In this document: in pieces, positions 14,408 to 28,136 of the stretch
How positions within the stretch are numbered: the stretch's first letter is position 1
Layout: every line of letters starts with the position of its first letter
Virus record (IMG/VR): IMGVR_UViG_3300050343_000170
Coordinates: 1-48,765 of that record
Strand: one strand, 5' to 3'
DNA from: a virus
DNA length: 48,765 nucleotides
Translations under genes and position numbers: made by a program
The notes under the pieces: generated by a model
Database searches by the model: none
Seen by the model: the letters and a program-made list of their open reading frames with translations, nothing else
Told to the model about the DNA's origin: nothing

Positions 14408-16103
14408 ACACGAAGAACGAATAAGGTTTCATGTAGACGCACATCAAGGAGCTACTCAGAGTCATGCTTTGAAGAGCTTCTTGAAGAGCGTAGACAGAAG
14501 ACTTCCGAAAGATAAGGCTCAAAACTTTAGGTCTTACTTAGATTTCCCTATAGATACTGTTTCACTTACAGGTGAATCATTTAATCTATTGGAGAAAGTC
14601 TATGATGGGAGAGATCCTGTTTACCATTGCCATTTTACGGACAATGATATTGAGGAGGATTGGATGAGGTATCGCATTGATACTTTAGACAGTAAGACGT
14701 TCTGGCGTAGAGATGCATGGAGTAAACTGAAAAGTAGGCACAATAGCGTAATGGTTGTTGATTTGCCTGCGGAGCAAGAAGGTTTGCGACCAGAGCCATA
14801 TGTTTATTTTGTTGATGTTACGAGTGTTATAGATTACGCAGGAGCAGACGATCAATTTGATTGGTTAGTATACAGCATAGGAGATTCAAAGTATGTCCAT
14901 GTAGATGATACTCACTTTCAAGTTTTCGAGATGTTTGTTGGGGACTTATATGCTAAAGAGCTATCAAGTTCAGAGCATGGATTAGGCAGGTGTCCTGCTA
15001 GATTCTTCCTTACTGATCATTTGAAAGACGGAGAAAAAGGCGTTATGCGTTCACCTATTAGTGGTGAGGTAGGCAATTTGGACTACTTACAGTTTATTAT
15101 GACTAGCAAGAAGATTGCAGATAGTCATGGTAGCTTCCCTATTTATTGGCAGTATACACAAGAGTGTGACTTTACTAGGGAGCATCACAACGGTGGAAAT
15201 GTAAGTTGTAGCGGTGGATACTTAGTTACAAGCGAAGGCATTAATGTAATGAGAGGAGATTCGCCAGAGCAATGTCCAGTATGTGTTGAAAGTAGCCTTA
15301 CAGGTGCAGGTAGTCTTATAGAGGTTGATCCACCTAGCAGTAAAGATGATCCTTTAATTACACCACCAGCAGGAATTATTCAGACTGATGTACTTACATT
15401 AAAGTATCTTGTTGAAGAGGAGACAAGGAGGCGCAGGCATTTTATAACTGCCGTTACAGGGAATCCAATAGAGGTTACAAGTGACCAGGCGGTTAATGTT
15501 ACTCAGGTAATGAGTTTGATGGAGCAAGGTAAAGCTGCTATATTGAAGGTTAAGCGTTCTTTAGAGCAAGCACATCAATGGGTTGACACTACTATATGCG
15601 AACTTAGATACGGAAACTTCTTTACCAATTGCAGTGTAAATTATGGTACAGAGTTCTTTATGGTAAGTGCAGACATGATGCTAAATCTTTACATAGAGGC
15701 ACGAGCTAAAAAACTTGATGGTACTATACTAGATGGTTTGTTAGATCAGTATTATGAGACTAAGCATAGACACGCTCCAGAGAAGATACAGAGAGAAAAG
15801 GTTATTAGCCATATTGATCCTTTCAGGCACTTATGGGAAGATGCTGTCACAAAGATGTATTCTTCTGGATACATAGATTTCAAGGACTACATGACAAAGG
15901 TTAATTTGACAAGTTATATAAAAAGGTTTGAGAGAGAAAATGGTGACATAACGCACTTTGCTAGTCAAGCATATGACGATTACGGAATTAAATTATCTTT
16001 TGATAGAAAAATAGCTAGGATTAGAGATGTAATTAAAACATACATTGATGATCCTAAACAAATCATTATTGAAGAACCATTAAATAACACAGAAAATGAG
16101 TGA
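14334..16103 (+). CDS. Portal protein
   Basis: 589 residues, in the usual portal size range and placed between the structural gene at 13540 and scaffold/capsid genes. The central part follows a portal-like pattern ('SKKIADSHGSFPIYWQY...GAGSLIEVDPPSSKD', then 'LTLKYLVEEETRRRR', 'VTSDQAVNVTQVMSLMEQG'). Cysteines (C...C...CPVC) between ~280 and ~325 suggest a zinc ribbon, as I recall for some Bacteroidota-phage portals. The portal forms the dodecamer through which terminase packages DNA. The ATG at 14334 is inside the preceding gene; no other early ATG exists. Confidence 0.75.
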   Translation: MVTVNQLKAKLESPKNKLALQRAARHEERIRFHVDAHQGATQSHALKSFLKSVDRRLPKDKAQNFRSYLDFPIDTVSLTGESFNLLEKVYDGRDPVYHCHFTDNDIEEDWMRYRIDTLDSKTFWRRDAWSKLKSRHNSVMVVDLPAEQEGLRPEPYVYFVDVTSVIDYAGADDQFDWLVYSIGDSKYVHVDDTHFQVFEMFVGDLYAKELSSSEHGLGRCPARFFLTDHLKDGEKGVMRSPISGEVGNLDYLQFIMTSKKIADSHGSFPIYWQYTQECDFTREHHNGGNVSCSGGYLVTSEGINVMRGDSPEQCPVCVESSLTGAGSLIEVDPPSSKDDPLITPPAGIIQTDVLTLKYLVEEETRRRRHFITAVTGNPIEVTSDQAVNVTQVMSLMEQGKAAILKVKRSLEQAHQWVDTTICELRYGNFFTNCSVNYGTEFFMVSADMMLNLYIEARAKKLDGTILDGLLDQYYETKHRHAPEKIQREKVISHIDPFRHLWEDAVTKMYSSGYIDFKDYMTKVNLTSYIKRFERENGDITHFASQAYDDYGIKLSFDRKIARIRDVIKTYIDDPKQIIIEEPLNNTENE

Positions 16104-16389
16104 TGAAAAAGTTGTAAAAAAACCAATCAAAAAGGCTGAGCCTGTAGTAGTTAAAAAAACTACAGACAAGGTTATACTTGAGATTGAAAGAATTGAATAT
16201 GCACCAGCCACTGGTACTCAACCACCAAAAAAGAAGTCAAATCCTTACAGGTACATTACTGATTCAAGATCATTTGAAACTAACTTTTTAAAGTACCACC
16301 GTACGCAAGGTCTTACGATTACAAAAGTAATTTCTATGCCAGATCGAATCAAATTTGATCACAAGAAGTACTTATCTGATCTAAACTAG
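16096..16389 (+). CDS. Hypothetical virion-associated protein (97 aa)
   Basis: Overlaps the portal gene by 8 bases. Lys/Val/Pro-rich N-terminus (KKPIKKAEPVVVKKTTDK) then 'NPYRYITDSRSFETNFLKYHRTQG'. Located between portal and scaffold, so likely a head accessory protein, but I recognise no family. Confidence 0.55.
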   Translation: MSDEKVVKKPIKKAEPVVVKKTTDKVILEIERIEYAPATGTQPPKKKSNPYRYITDSRSFETNFLKYHRTQGLTITKVISMPDRIKFDHKKYLSDLN

Positions 16390-16415
16390 TATTATTAATT
16401 AAACATAAAGAGTCA

Positions 16416-17330
16416 ATGTTAAAAAAAGATATCATATTACAGCAGGAAGTATTAAAAGATCTTACTGCTGAACAAGTTCAGGCGATTGAGACATTATCTA
16501 AGAATGATGAAAATATAGTTTTAGGTGAAAAAACTGGAAGAGATGCACAAGGTATAGAGACTGACGTTCTTGAAGCGACAGGAATACCAAAGAATCAAGG
16601 GGAGAAGTATTACGACTACATGAAAAGAGCGTTTGCTGACTATAAAAATCAGATAGACACACTTTCTAGTACAAATGATACTTTAACAACACAGTTAGCT
16701 GATGGAGGAAATAATAAAGTTTCTTCTTCTCAATTGGATGCTGCAAAACAAGAGTTAATTGATGCTAACACAAGAATAGAGGCATTTAACACTCAGATTT
16801 CTAATCTTGAATCTGATTTTGCAGCTCAACTTGCTGAGAGGGACAAGGCATCATTAATGATAGGACTAAAAAGTGAGATAAGTAGTGCAACTGCTGGATT
16901 GAAGCCTAAGTCTGGTTATGGACAGGATGAGTTCCTTGACATAGTGCATATGAAAACAGACAGGCTACTTCAAACGCATGAAGTAGAAAACATTGGAACG
17001 GCAACAGAGCCTATATACCAATGGAGAGACAAAGCAGGTAAGTTACTTGTTAATCCACAGAATGCCAACAACCCATATTCGACTAAAGAGTTGATAATGA
17101 GAGAAGTGGGCAACTATGTAGATGCAGGAAAAAAGAGTAGTGGTACTGGATTGAAAGGAGCAGAGTCAAAGAATCAAAGCATTGGATCTGCTAGCACTAA
17201 GGATGAGGCAAGAATAGCTATTGAATCTGATTTAGCTAGTAGAGGTATTGCTAAAGGAACAGATAAGTACCAAGCAGCATTTGCTGAAATGTATAATACA
17301 CCAGAAGTGAGAGCTTTACCAATGGGATAA
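16416..17330 (+). CDS. Putative prohead scaffold protein
   Basis: 304 residues between portal and major capsid genes. The middle is a long, charged coiled coil ('KNQIDTLSSTNDTLTTQLADGG', 'ELIDANTRIEAFNTQISNLES') and the C-terminal half ends in a Ser/Lys-rich linker and 'MYNTPEVRALPMG'. A coiled-coil scaffold in this slot guides capsid assembly and is later removed. No protease motif is visible. Confidence 0.65.
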   Translation: MLKKDIILQQEVLKDLTAEQVQAIETLSKNDENIVLGEKTGRDAQGIETDVLEATGIPKNQGEKYYDYMKRAFADYKNQIDTLSSTNDTLTTQLADGGNNKVSSSQLDAAKQELIDANTRIEAFNTQISNLESDFAAQLAERDKASLMIGLKSEISSATAGLKPKSGYGQDEFLDIVHMKTDRLLQTHEVENIGTATEPIYQWRDKAGKLLVNPQNANNPYSTKELIMREVGNYVDAGKKSSGTGLKGAESKNQSIGSASTKDEARIAIESDLASRGIAKGTDKYQAAFAEMYNTPEVRALPMG

Positions 17331-17404
17331 ACGATGAAAACGCAACAAGTAAAAGGGGTCATTACTGCGAAATATTTTTTTTTAATCAATAAATACTTGA
17401 TACT

Positions 17405-18499
17405 ATGTTATTAGCAACATTATCACAAGAATTTCGATCAATGAACCCTGAATTTGATAGCAACGAAATTAGAATTACTAGAGCAGGGGCTTTTAATACA
17501 TTTGCAAGACAGTCACAAGGAGCAATGTCATTTATCACTGAAGACTTACGCCAAAAGGCATCAGTTAGCATGGGTAGATCATTGAAGATGCCAGTTCTTA
17601 ATTACAAGGATGTGACAATTAGGTCTACTAGACCAATCACTATCGCTGCTGACGAGAATACTTCAGCATTCTACACTGTTTCGTTTACAACTTTAGCTTA
17701 TGGTTTTAAGATGTATCCAAGACAGCACTTTAACAATGATATTGACTATCAAATGGACTTTAACCACAAGATGAGAGCATTCATCTCTAAGTTAATGTCT
17801 ACTCTTGATGGAATGGCAGTTACTGCATTAGATGCAGGTAAAACTCAGGTTATTGGTGGAGTTGAAGGAGGTGCAAACGGTTCTGGAGTAACTACTATTG
17901 GTGGTCACGAATGGGAAGAAGATGTAGTTTCTGAGACAGGTGTAGGAGCTAAACTAAAAGATTCAGTTATACTTCATGACTTAGGATCAATCATGATTGC
18001 TAACGATTTTGAGCCAAACAGAATGGACATCGTAGGTAATCAAGGTATGAGATCTATAGCTAGTAGAATGGAAGGTTTTGGTGCTTTAAACAGTGAAAAC
18101 AGAGCATTCATTCTTGATGGTTACAACTGGTCATTCTCTAATGCCATTTCAAATGCAACAGGAAAAGCTGCAACAGCTTATGCTATAGAAGATGGAACAT
18201 TAGGTATGCTTACTAGAGTTGAGCCAGATGCAATCTTCGGAACTACTACAGGAGACGGTCACAGATGGGGTCAAGTAAACCTTGCTGGATTAAACTTTAA
18301 CGTAGGTACTTACGAGTACGATGAAGTAGTATCTTTAGCAGACGGTGAGGCAAATGATCTAGGAGCAGGTACTGAGTACTTAACTAGAACTAAAATGGAG
18401 GTAGTTGACTTCGCATTTGACATTGCTTTATTCGCAAAGTACAATAGTGCGCCAGCTACTATACCATCTGGAATTGTTAAGTTTGATATTGCAGTTTAA
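17405..18499 (+). CDS. Major capsid protein
   Basis: 364 residues, a typical size for an HK97-fold shell protein, placed after the scaffold and before a strong terminator. Beta-rich with 'FNTFARQSQGAMSFITEDLRQ', 'YGFKMYPRQHFNNDIDY', and long G/T/S-rich segments. No cleavage site can be assigned. The gap 17331-17404 contains no gene. The terminator directly after it would allow high-level expression of the portal-capsid transcript. Confidence 0.75.
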   Translation: MLLATLSQEFRSMNPEFDSNEIRITRAGAFNTFARQSQGAMSFITEDLRQKASVSMGRSLKMPVLNYKDVTIRSTRPITIAADENTSAFYTVSFTTLAYGFKMYPRQHFNNDIDYQMDFNHKMRAFISKLMSTLDGMAVTALDAGKTQVIGGVEGGANGSGVTTIGGHEWEEDVVSETGVGAKLKDSVILHDLGSIMIANDFEPNRMDIVGNQGMRSIASRMEGFGALNSENRAFILDGYNWSFSNAISNATGKAATAYAIEDGTLGMLTRVEPDAIFGTTTGDGHRWGQVNLAGLNFNVGTYEYDEVVSLADGEANDLGAGTEYLTRTKMEVVDFAFDIALFAKYNSAPATIPSGIVKFDIAV

Positions 18500-18535
18500 G
18501 ACTGATATTCTTTTTCAATTTTGATATTTAAGGTG

Positions 18536-18572
18536 AAGGGGCAAGCCTAGTTATAGGTTAGCCCCTTTTTTA
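18536..18572 (+). terminator. Terminator after the major capsid gene
   Basis: AAGGGGC (18536-18542) and GCCCCTT (18561-18567) plus an inner AGCCT/AGGTT pairing, followed by six T. Separates the head module from the connector-tail module. Confidence 0.85.
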
Positions 18573-18585
18573 ATTTAACAACATC

Positions 18586-19797
18586 ATGGACATAACACAA
18601 CTCAAAAAAGACTTCCTATCGGTAAACGGATGGAAGCAAAACAGAAATCCTAGTGGGATGCAGATTACTGATATGCTTACTAGCGATAGTGGGTTGTGGT
18701 TTAATGACATTCATCCAATGTTGACTTACTCTAATATAGAGTGCTTGATTGATGATGATAGTGAATATGTATACCCAGCGTTTGATGCATCAAAATTGGA
18801 TTATGCAATAGGAAACTTAGTTAGTGACGGAGGTTCTTTATTTAGGCGTATAGCTGTGTCTGCTATCTCAAAGCCAACAACCGATACATTATATTGGGAA
18901 GCTTATGATCATGCAACAGCGTGGCTCAGAGAGAAGACTGAAGGTGCTATTGGTGATGTTATATCTGACTGGAAGACACTTAGGGCTACAACATTGGGAG
19001 CAAGGAATTTATTGGGCAATGGTAGACTATTTACTAATATAATGATTGGAGATCCTTACGTTCTTAGCAATAAGGTGGTAGGTCATTACTTTAGCTTACC
19101 TTATAGCAGTGGATTGAAAACTTCTATAAATAAAATAGCTACTCACTTTACGGAGGCTCAAGTATTAACTTTGAAGTTATTTAAGTTTGGTAACTTATAC
19201 CCAATTCAAACTATAAGTCTAAATTATACTACTCCAAATCAAGAGCAGTGGCATGACATAACATTAAATTTAGAATCTGATTCCAAGTATTATTTAGTTT
19301 ATGACGAAACAGCAATAAGTGGAGTTCCTGTAACTAGTCACTTTGGTGGCACTTGGAGTATGGGGAAATATGTAAAAGTTACTGGATTTAAGGCTGATCA
19401 AGGTTTTAATGAGACATGGGACACTGACTTTAACGACTGGACTAACGAGAGTAACTTTGGTCTAAACTTTGACTTCAATGTAACTTGCGATCCTACAGAT
19501 TTTCTTGTAGAACAAAAAATTCTATTTGCTGACTGTTTATACTACAGAATGGGTGTAAATATGCTAAAAGAGATGGCTTATAATGCAGGAGTAAAGATTA
19601 GCCGACATACTAGAAATATGGAATGGAATAAGAATGAGATCCTGTTTGCTATAGAAGGTAATCCAGACGGACATAAGAACGGAATTGTATATGAGTACAA
19701 TCGTAGACTCAGTACATTGAATGTTGATTTGAGTGGCATGGACAGAGTTTGTCAAGGCTGCGTTAAGCAAAAAGTGAGAAACAGTGCAATCAAGTGA
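18586..19797 (+). CDS. Head-tail region structural protein (403 aa)
   Basis: First gene after the capsid terminator. No recognised domain; the middle contains aromatic, beta-rich stretches ('YFSLPYSSGLKTSINK', 'HDITLNLESDSKYYLVYDE') like a carbohydrate-binding or jelly-roll domain, flanked by 'DLVEQKILFADCLYYRMGVNML'-like helical parts. Its position suggests a head-tail adaptor or head decoration protein. It overlaps the next gene by 14 bases. Confidence 0.55.
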   Translation: MDITQLKKDFLSVNGWKQNRNPSGMQITDMLTSDSGLWFNDIHPMLTYSNIECLIDDDSEYVYPAFDASKLDYAIGNLVSDGGSLFRRIAVSAISKPTTDTLYWEAYDHATAWLREKTEGAIGDVISDWKTLRATTLGARNLLGNGRLFTNIMIGDPYVLSNKVVGHYFSLPYSSGLKTSINKIATHFTEAQVLTLKLFKFGNLYPIQTISLNYTTPNQEQWHDITLNLESDSKYYLVYDETAISGVPVTSHFGGTWSMGKYVKVTGFKADQGFNETWDTDFNDWTNESNFGLNFDFNVTCDPTDFLVEQKILFADCLYYRMGVNMLKEMAYNAGVKISRHTRNMEWNKNEILFAIEGNPDGHKNGIVYEYNRRLSTLNVDLSGMDRVCQGCVKQKVRNSAIK

Positions 19798-20245
19798 TCC
19801 ATTAGCTAAAATAGACTCTTTAATTGAGTCAATTGAGGACTTCAGTCCAGAAGCTACTGTACTTACCGTAGTCATGGATAACTTTTACGAGGAGGTAAAG
19901 AAGATGAACTCTGAACGTATAAGTGAGAAAAGTATGTATGTTTCTGGTAGGACTATTACTCCAAAGTATCATCCATACACTGCTGCTAGAAAAAAAACTT
20001 ATACTCCAGACTTGTATGAAACAGGAGCATTCTCAAGATCGGTTGAATTAGTTCATGATAATCAACAATCTTTAGATGGAGGTTCAATTGAAATATTCAA
20101 TACTGATAGTAAGTATCAATCAGGACTGTTATCTAAGTATGAGGATGATGGGGAATTATTTGGACTTACGGAAAATGACAAAGCTTTATTATCAGAAATG
20201 GTTAAGCCTATATTAATTAATAAGTTTAGAAAAACAGTAGTATGA
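19784..20245 (+). CDS. Head-tail connector-like protein (153 aa), GTG start
   Basis: Starts at GTG 19784 inside the previous gene; the next ATG (19874) is downstream. 'TYTPDLYETGAFSRSVELVHDN' resembles the 'LYxTGxFxxS' motif of head-tail joining proteins. It stands between the capsid region and tail genes, ATGA-coupled to the next gene. Probably a connector or neck protein. Confidence 0.55.
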   Translation: MQSSDPLAKIDSLIESIEDFSPEATVLTVVMDNFYEEVKKMNSERISEKSMYVSGRTITPKYHPYTAARKKTYTPDLYETGAFSRSVELVHDNQQSLDGGSIEIFNTDSKYQSGLLSKYEDDGELFGLTENDKALLSEMVKPILINKFRKTVV

Positions 20246-20817
20246 TGATGAATATAGTAGAACCTAAACTAGCAGATTTAATTTGCTTTGAGGTTGCAGA
20301 AGCATTTAAGTGCGAACTTACTTGGCTAACAACTTCTTATGGTAAAGTTGAAAAGAGGGAGCGTGGATTTGGATCTAATAAGTACATAGAGAGAACTAAG
20401 AGAAGGTTCTATCCTGCTGTACCATTAGACAATTATAAGTACTTAGAGCTGTTTCCAAACTCAGATCTTGGCAATTTTATGTACATGGATTTTAAGAGGC
20501 AGTATATTAAAGATATAGGTTCTAATATGTTAAAAGGAACTTATGAAATAGGTATGGTATTTTGGTTTGATTTTACAGATATTTATGGATCTGATTCTGA
20601 AATAAAGACTAAGGAAAACGTAAAGTACGAGGTTTTATCTGCGATAAAGAATTACTCGTGGAAAAACTTAAAGATAAAAATATTAGGCTTTCAAGATAGA
20701 GTAGAGGACATTTACAATGGATATTTTTATGAAGAATTAGAGGAACAGTCGTATATGAGACCTTATGGTGGATTTAGGCTGAACATAGAAGTAGAGACAT
20801 CAACTTTCTGCATTTAA
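20242..20817 (+). CDS. Putative tail completion or connector protein (191 aa)
   Basis: ATGA overlap with the preceding gene. 'CFEVAEAFKCELTWLTTSYGKV' and 'YEIGMVFWFDFTDIYG' are aromatic, mixed alpha/beta, with no named domain. Position and coupling suggest a head-tail closure protein. Assignment is weak. Confidence 0.5.
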   Translation: MMMNIVEPKLADLICFEVAEAFKCELTWLTTSYGKVEKRERGFGSNKYIERTKRRFYPAVPLDNYKYLELFPNSDLGNFMYMDFKRQYIKDIGSNMLKGTYEIGMVFWFDFTDIYGSDSEIKTKENVKYEVLSAIKNYSWKNLKIKILGFQDRVEDIYNGYFYEELEEQSYMRPYGGFRLNIEVETSTFCI

Positions 20818-20851
20818 TTTAATAATGGGCTTTTATAAAACATGAATAATC

Positions 20852-21142
20852 ATGGATAATAGTGTAATAGTAGGAGGGTTAAGTGCATTAGGTACTTTTA
20901 TAGCGACAATATGGGGTAAGGAAGGTTGGAATTTCTTAATAAAAAAACAAGAGATTGAGGCAGAAGTTAGCTGTAAAGAAAAGATAGCAAAGCTAGAGAT
21001 GGAGATAGCTAATGAGCGGCATAGAACATCTCAAATAGTAACTGGTGTAGATATGATGTTGACTATGTTTGAAGATGAATTTGGAAGTGATAGCAGATAT
21101 ACAAATGTTATTTTAAAGGTTAGGGAATTTATAAAAGAATAA
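20852..21142 (+). CDS. Membrane-anchored coiled-coil protein (96 aa), holin-like candidate
   Basis: An N-terminal hydrophobic segment ('SVIVGGLSALGTFIATIWG') then a charged coiled coil ('KEKIAKLEMEIANERHRT'). This layout is seen in small phage membrane proteins and some holins or spanins, but it sits in the tail module, so it may be a tail or ejection component. The gene 41293-41499 is the better holin candidate. Confidence 0.5.
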   Translation: MDNSVIVGGLSALGTFIATIWGKEGWNFLIKKQEIEAEVSCKEKIAKLEMEIANERHRTSQIVTGVDMMLTMFEDEFGSDSRYTNVILKVREFIKE

Positions 21143-21181
21143 ATAGAATTAGTATCTTAGCAACAAATAAAATTGTTTAGC

Positions 21182-21622
21182 ATGAGAAAGGAAAAGCACA
21201 ATGGGTTAGTGATTGAAATTTATGACAGTATAGAGGAAAGACCTGCGTATCGCCACATGAACTTCAATAAAAATCTCATGATAGAAGCTGGAGTGGGATC
21301 TGACTTAAATGCTTACTATGCTAAACAGGCTAATATAATTGCTCATATAGAGAAAGGAAATAAGGTAGAGGCTAGGCAAGAGATGGAGAATTTAAGGCAG
21401 AACCTTGCATTTATAATGCAGAATGTATCACCTAAAATGATTGCGTTTTGTTATATTATACATTCTATAAATGGAAAGAAGGTTGGTTTTATGACTGACG
21501 ATAAGGCTCAAGAATTAATAGATAATGTTTTAAATAAGGTGAAGGTTGGATTTATAGATAGAATACTTGCTGCTGTTAAAAAAAAAACGAATTTGAGTTC
21601 TCTCATTACTTCCCAGAGTTAG
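21182..21622 (+). CDS. Tail assembly chaperone, short form (gpG-like)
   Basis: 146 residues from ATG 21182; a TTG at 21173 is an alternative. It is helical and polar. It ends 36 bases before the next ORF and the two lie directly upstream of the tape measure gene, the classical gpG/gpGT position. At its 3' end is an A10 run (21578-21587) where the -1 frame opens into the downstream ORF, so the longer product is likely made by frameshifting. Chaperones of this kind keep the tape measure soluble during tail assembly. Confidence 0.7.
   Translation: MRKEKHNGLVIEIYDSIEERPAYRHMNFNKNLMIEAGVGSDLNAYYAKQANIIAHIEKGNKVEARQEMENLRQNLAFIMQNVSPKMIAFCYIIHSINGKKVGFMTDDKAQELIDNVLNKVKVGFIDRILAAVKKKTNLSSLITSQS
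21577..21588 (+). promoter_or_regulatory. Probable -1 frameshift site (A10 run)
   Basis: Ten consecutive A (21578-21587) follow gctgctgtt. The -1 frame has a stop at 21577-21579 and stays open after it, so a shift must happen inside the run, giving '...KKK-NEFEFSHYFPELGSS...' in frame with the downstream ORF. A sequencing length error in the A run is the main alternative. Confidence 0.65.
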
Positions 21623-21933
21623 GATCTAGTACAAAGAACTTAGAATATTTAAGTAACTTGAAGAAAAGGGCTATGCTTCAACTAGATAAGATACAAGGTG
21701 GTCTTGTAGATGAAGAGATAGAGAAAATTGAGGATTATCTATTTATGCTTTTTAAGCCAAAAAAATACTCTGGATCTGATGGATTAGAGGTTAAAGCGGT
21801 TAATGCGTTTGAGGATATGTGTTTCATCATAGGGAAAGAGATGCCTCGTGATCCAAGACTCGTAACGACACTTACTTTTTACAGAACACTGGAGAACATT
21901 AAGAAACAAAACGCTCCTTTAAAAAAGAAATAG
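21589..21933 (+). CDS. Tail assembly chaperone, frameshift extension (gpGT-like T domain)
   Basis: Open in the -1 frame from 21580 to 21933; a stand-alone TTG start at 21658 or ATG at 21673 exists but is poor. The extension reads 'NEFEFSHYFPELGSSTKN' then 'LQLDKIQGGLVDEEIEKIEDYLFMLFKPKKYSGSDG'. It ends one base before the tape measure ATG. In the lambda system the T domain of gpGT recruits the tail tube protein; the same role is inferred here. Confidence 0.65.
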   Translation, partial: EFEFSHYFPELGSSTKNLEYLSNLKKRAMLQLDKIQGGLVDEEIEKIEDYLFMLFKPKKYSGSDGLEVKAVNAFEDMCFIIGKEMPRDPRLVTTLTFYRTLENIKKQNAPLKKK

Positions 21934-21934
21934 T

Positions 21935-26039
<4,105 letters not shown>

Positions 26040-26047
<8 letters not shown>

Positions 26048-28136
26048 TCAGTTAAAGTTTAATGGCAATACATATGAAACGCATCCTCTTTATGGTACTA
26101 AAACTATAAAGAGAGATGTGTCATTTAACTATGAAACTACATTAGATAAGGTAGAGTTTTCTAATGGAGATGCTGACTTAATTATTAACGCAGATTATGA
26201 GACTGAGTTTGTATTGTGGGATGGAACTACAAGGTATAAATTTTATAAAAATGATTGTGTAGTAAGACCATTGGACAGAATAGTAACAGTAAATGTTAAA
26301 GTTATTGGAGAATATTCTGACGTAAAGGGTAAGTTGGATACACAAGTAAACATAGCGGATAACAAATATATTAAAAGAGAATTAACTATACCTTATGCAC
26401 CTATATTGCAGTTTTATCTAGGTGGTGGTAGAATAACTAGCATAATTAACGATATAATTTTTGATACTAGCTTTTCTGGTATATTAAGTGGAGTAAATGA
26501 TCAAGGAGGTAACAATGGATGGTACAATGCAAGAAACTCAGCAATTTCAGGTATAAATACAATAATACAAGTACAGTCTACTGATTCAGAAATAAATGGA
26601 TATTACTCGCCAGATAATGTAGGTACTTTTCAAGCCAATAAGTGGAACAATGGAGTTTTACAAGTACCTAATAGGTCTATAAGGTGGATAAATGATACAG
26701 GTAGCGGAGATGCTAATACATATGTATTGGTAGATCCTGCAACTCCGAACACTTGGCTGTACAGAACTGATGCTACATATAACTATCCGACAAACCCTAT
26801 GTGGGATGCAAGCACTGCATTTGGAGATCCAATTATAATGTACGATCCTAACAATATATCAGATGAAATATTGGTATATTCTATTGCCAATCCTAAATTT
26901 AGAATAATTGTGGCAAAGGATAGTATAGATGGGTGGGATGTTAATGAGTTGGGCGATGATGATATAGTACCAAATAGTGCATATACACACGCACTCGTAC
27001 ATAGCAATCCACAACAATATAATTTACTATACGACCTTTTTGGCTACAACGGAGAGGAAACTAATCAGAATTGGATTTTTTCTAGTTTATTTAATAGTGA
27101 ACGTGGATCATTCGGTAAATCTTCTGATCAATCCATATTGTATCCAGAAGAGTACTTTGAAAAACCATATCAAAATAGTGATCAATTTGGAATAATGATT
27201 AACTATTGGAAATATGACTCTATATGGTTTACCCTTACTCAAGATGCTAGAGACATACTTCTTATTGCTAAAGGCAAGCAAACGGCACTATTTTATGATT
27301 TTGAGGATGTATTGTCAGAAATGTCAGGACTAACTATTAACTCAAGTTTTTTAAATGGACTAACTCCCTTTAAAAACAATAAAAAATTGTATTTATCGCC
27401 ATTGTCTAATTTAAAGGTTAGGAATTACGACGAGCCTGCAACTAAGCAGATTTTGACTCTTTCTGATATGTTCCTATTTTTAGAGCGAGTATATAATTGC
27501 TACTGGGATATTTATGGAGGAGAAATAAGGATAGAGCATTACTCATTCTTTGACGATGGTTCTAGTTACATGGGAGATAGAGTAGTGGTAGACCTTGTAA
27601 ATGAAACTAACTCATGGAACGGTAAAGGTATTTATGGAGATGAGTATGCATTCATAAAAGAAAAAAGTAAGAAAAATAAAATATGGAAATTCCAAAATAA
27701 ACATAACGAATTGTACGAAGCTACTGTTACTACTACTAGCCCTTATGTAGAAGATGGTAATGACGATAAGAATGTAGGTAAAATGAATGTAGATTTAATC
27801 ACAATATTACTAGAGGATGTTTCAAACGATGGAGTTTTAGTCATTGAAGTGGATCAGAATGATGATATTATATTTGAAGATAAATTAATCAATGGTGGGC
27901 TTGCAATGACCAAAGCTATACCAAAGTACCACTTGTATGGTGAAGGTGGCTCAAGCACGAACTATGGGGCTGCTAAGAGCAGATCTAGGCTTAAAGAAGA
28001 GACGATAACACATAGTATACCATTAGATGACGTTCATGGTCTTATTAGAACTAGAGAGGGAAATGGTAAAATTGATTCTGTAACTATAGACAATGATAAT
28101 ATCGTTGTAATAAAACTGAGACATGACAAATATTAA
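26040..28136 (+). CDS. Distal tail or baseplate protein (698 aa)
   Basis: Directly follows the tape measure, the usual place of the distal tail protein. N-terminus 'MASQLKFNGNTYETHPLYGTKTIKRDVSF' and middle 'KYIKRELTIPYAPILQFYLGG' suggest a beta-rich adaptor. Later parts are Asn/Asp/Tyr rich and look like carbohydrate-binding folds. Family not recognised; overlaps the next gene by 14 bases. Confidence 0.6.
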
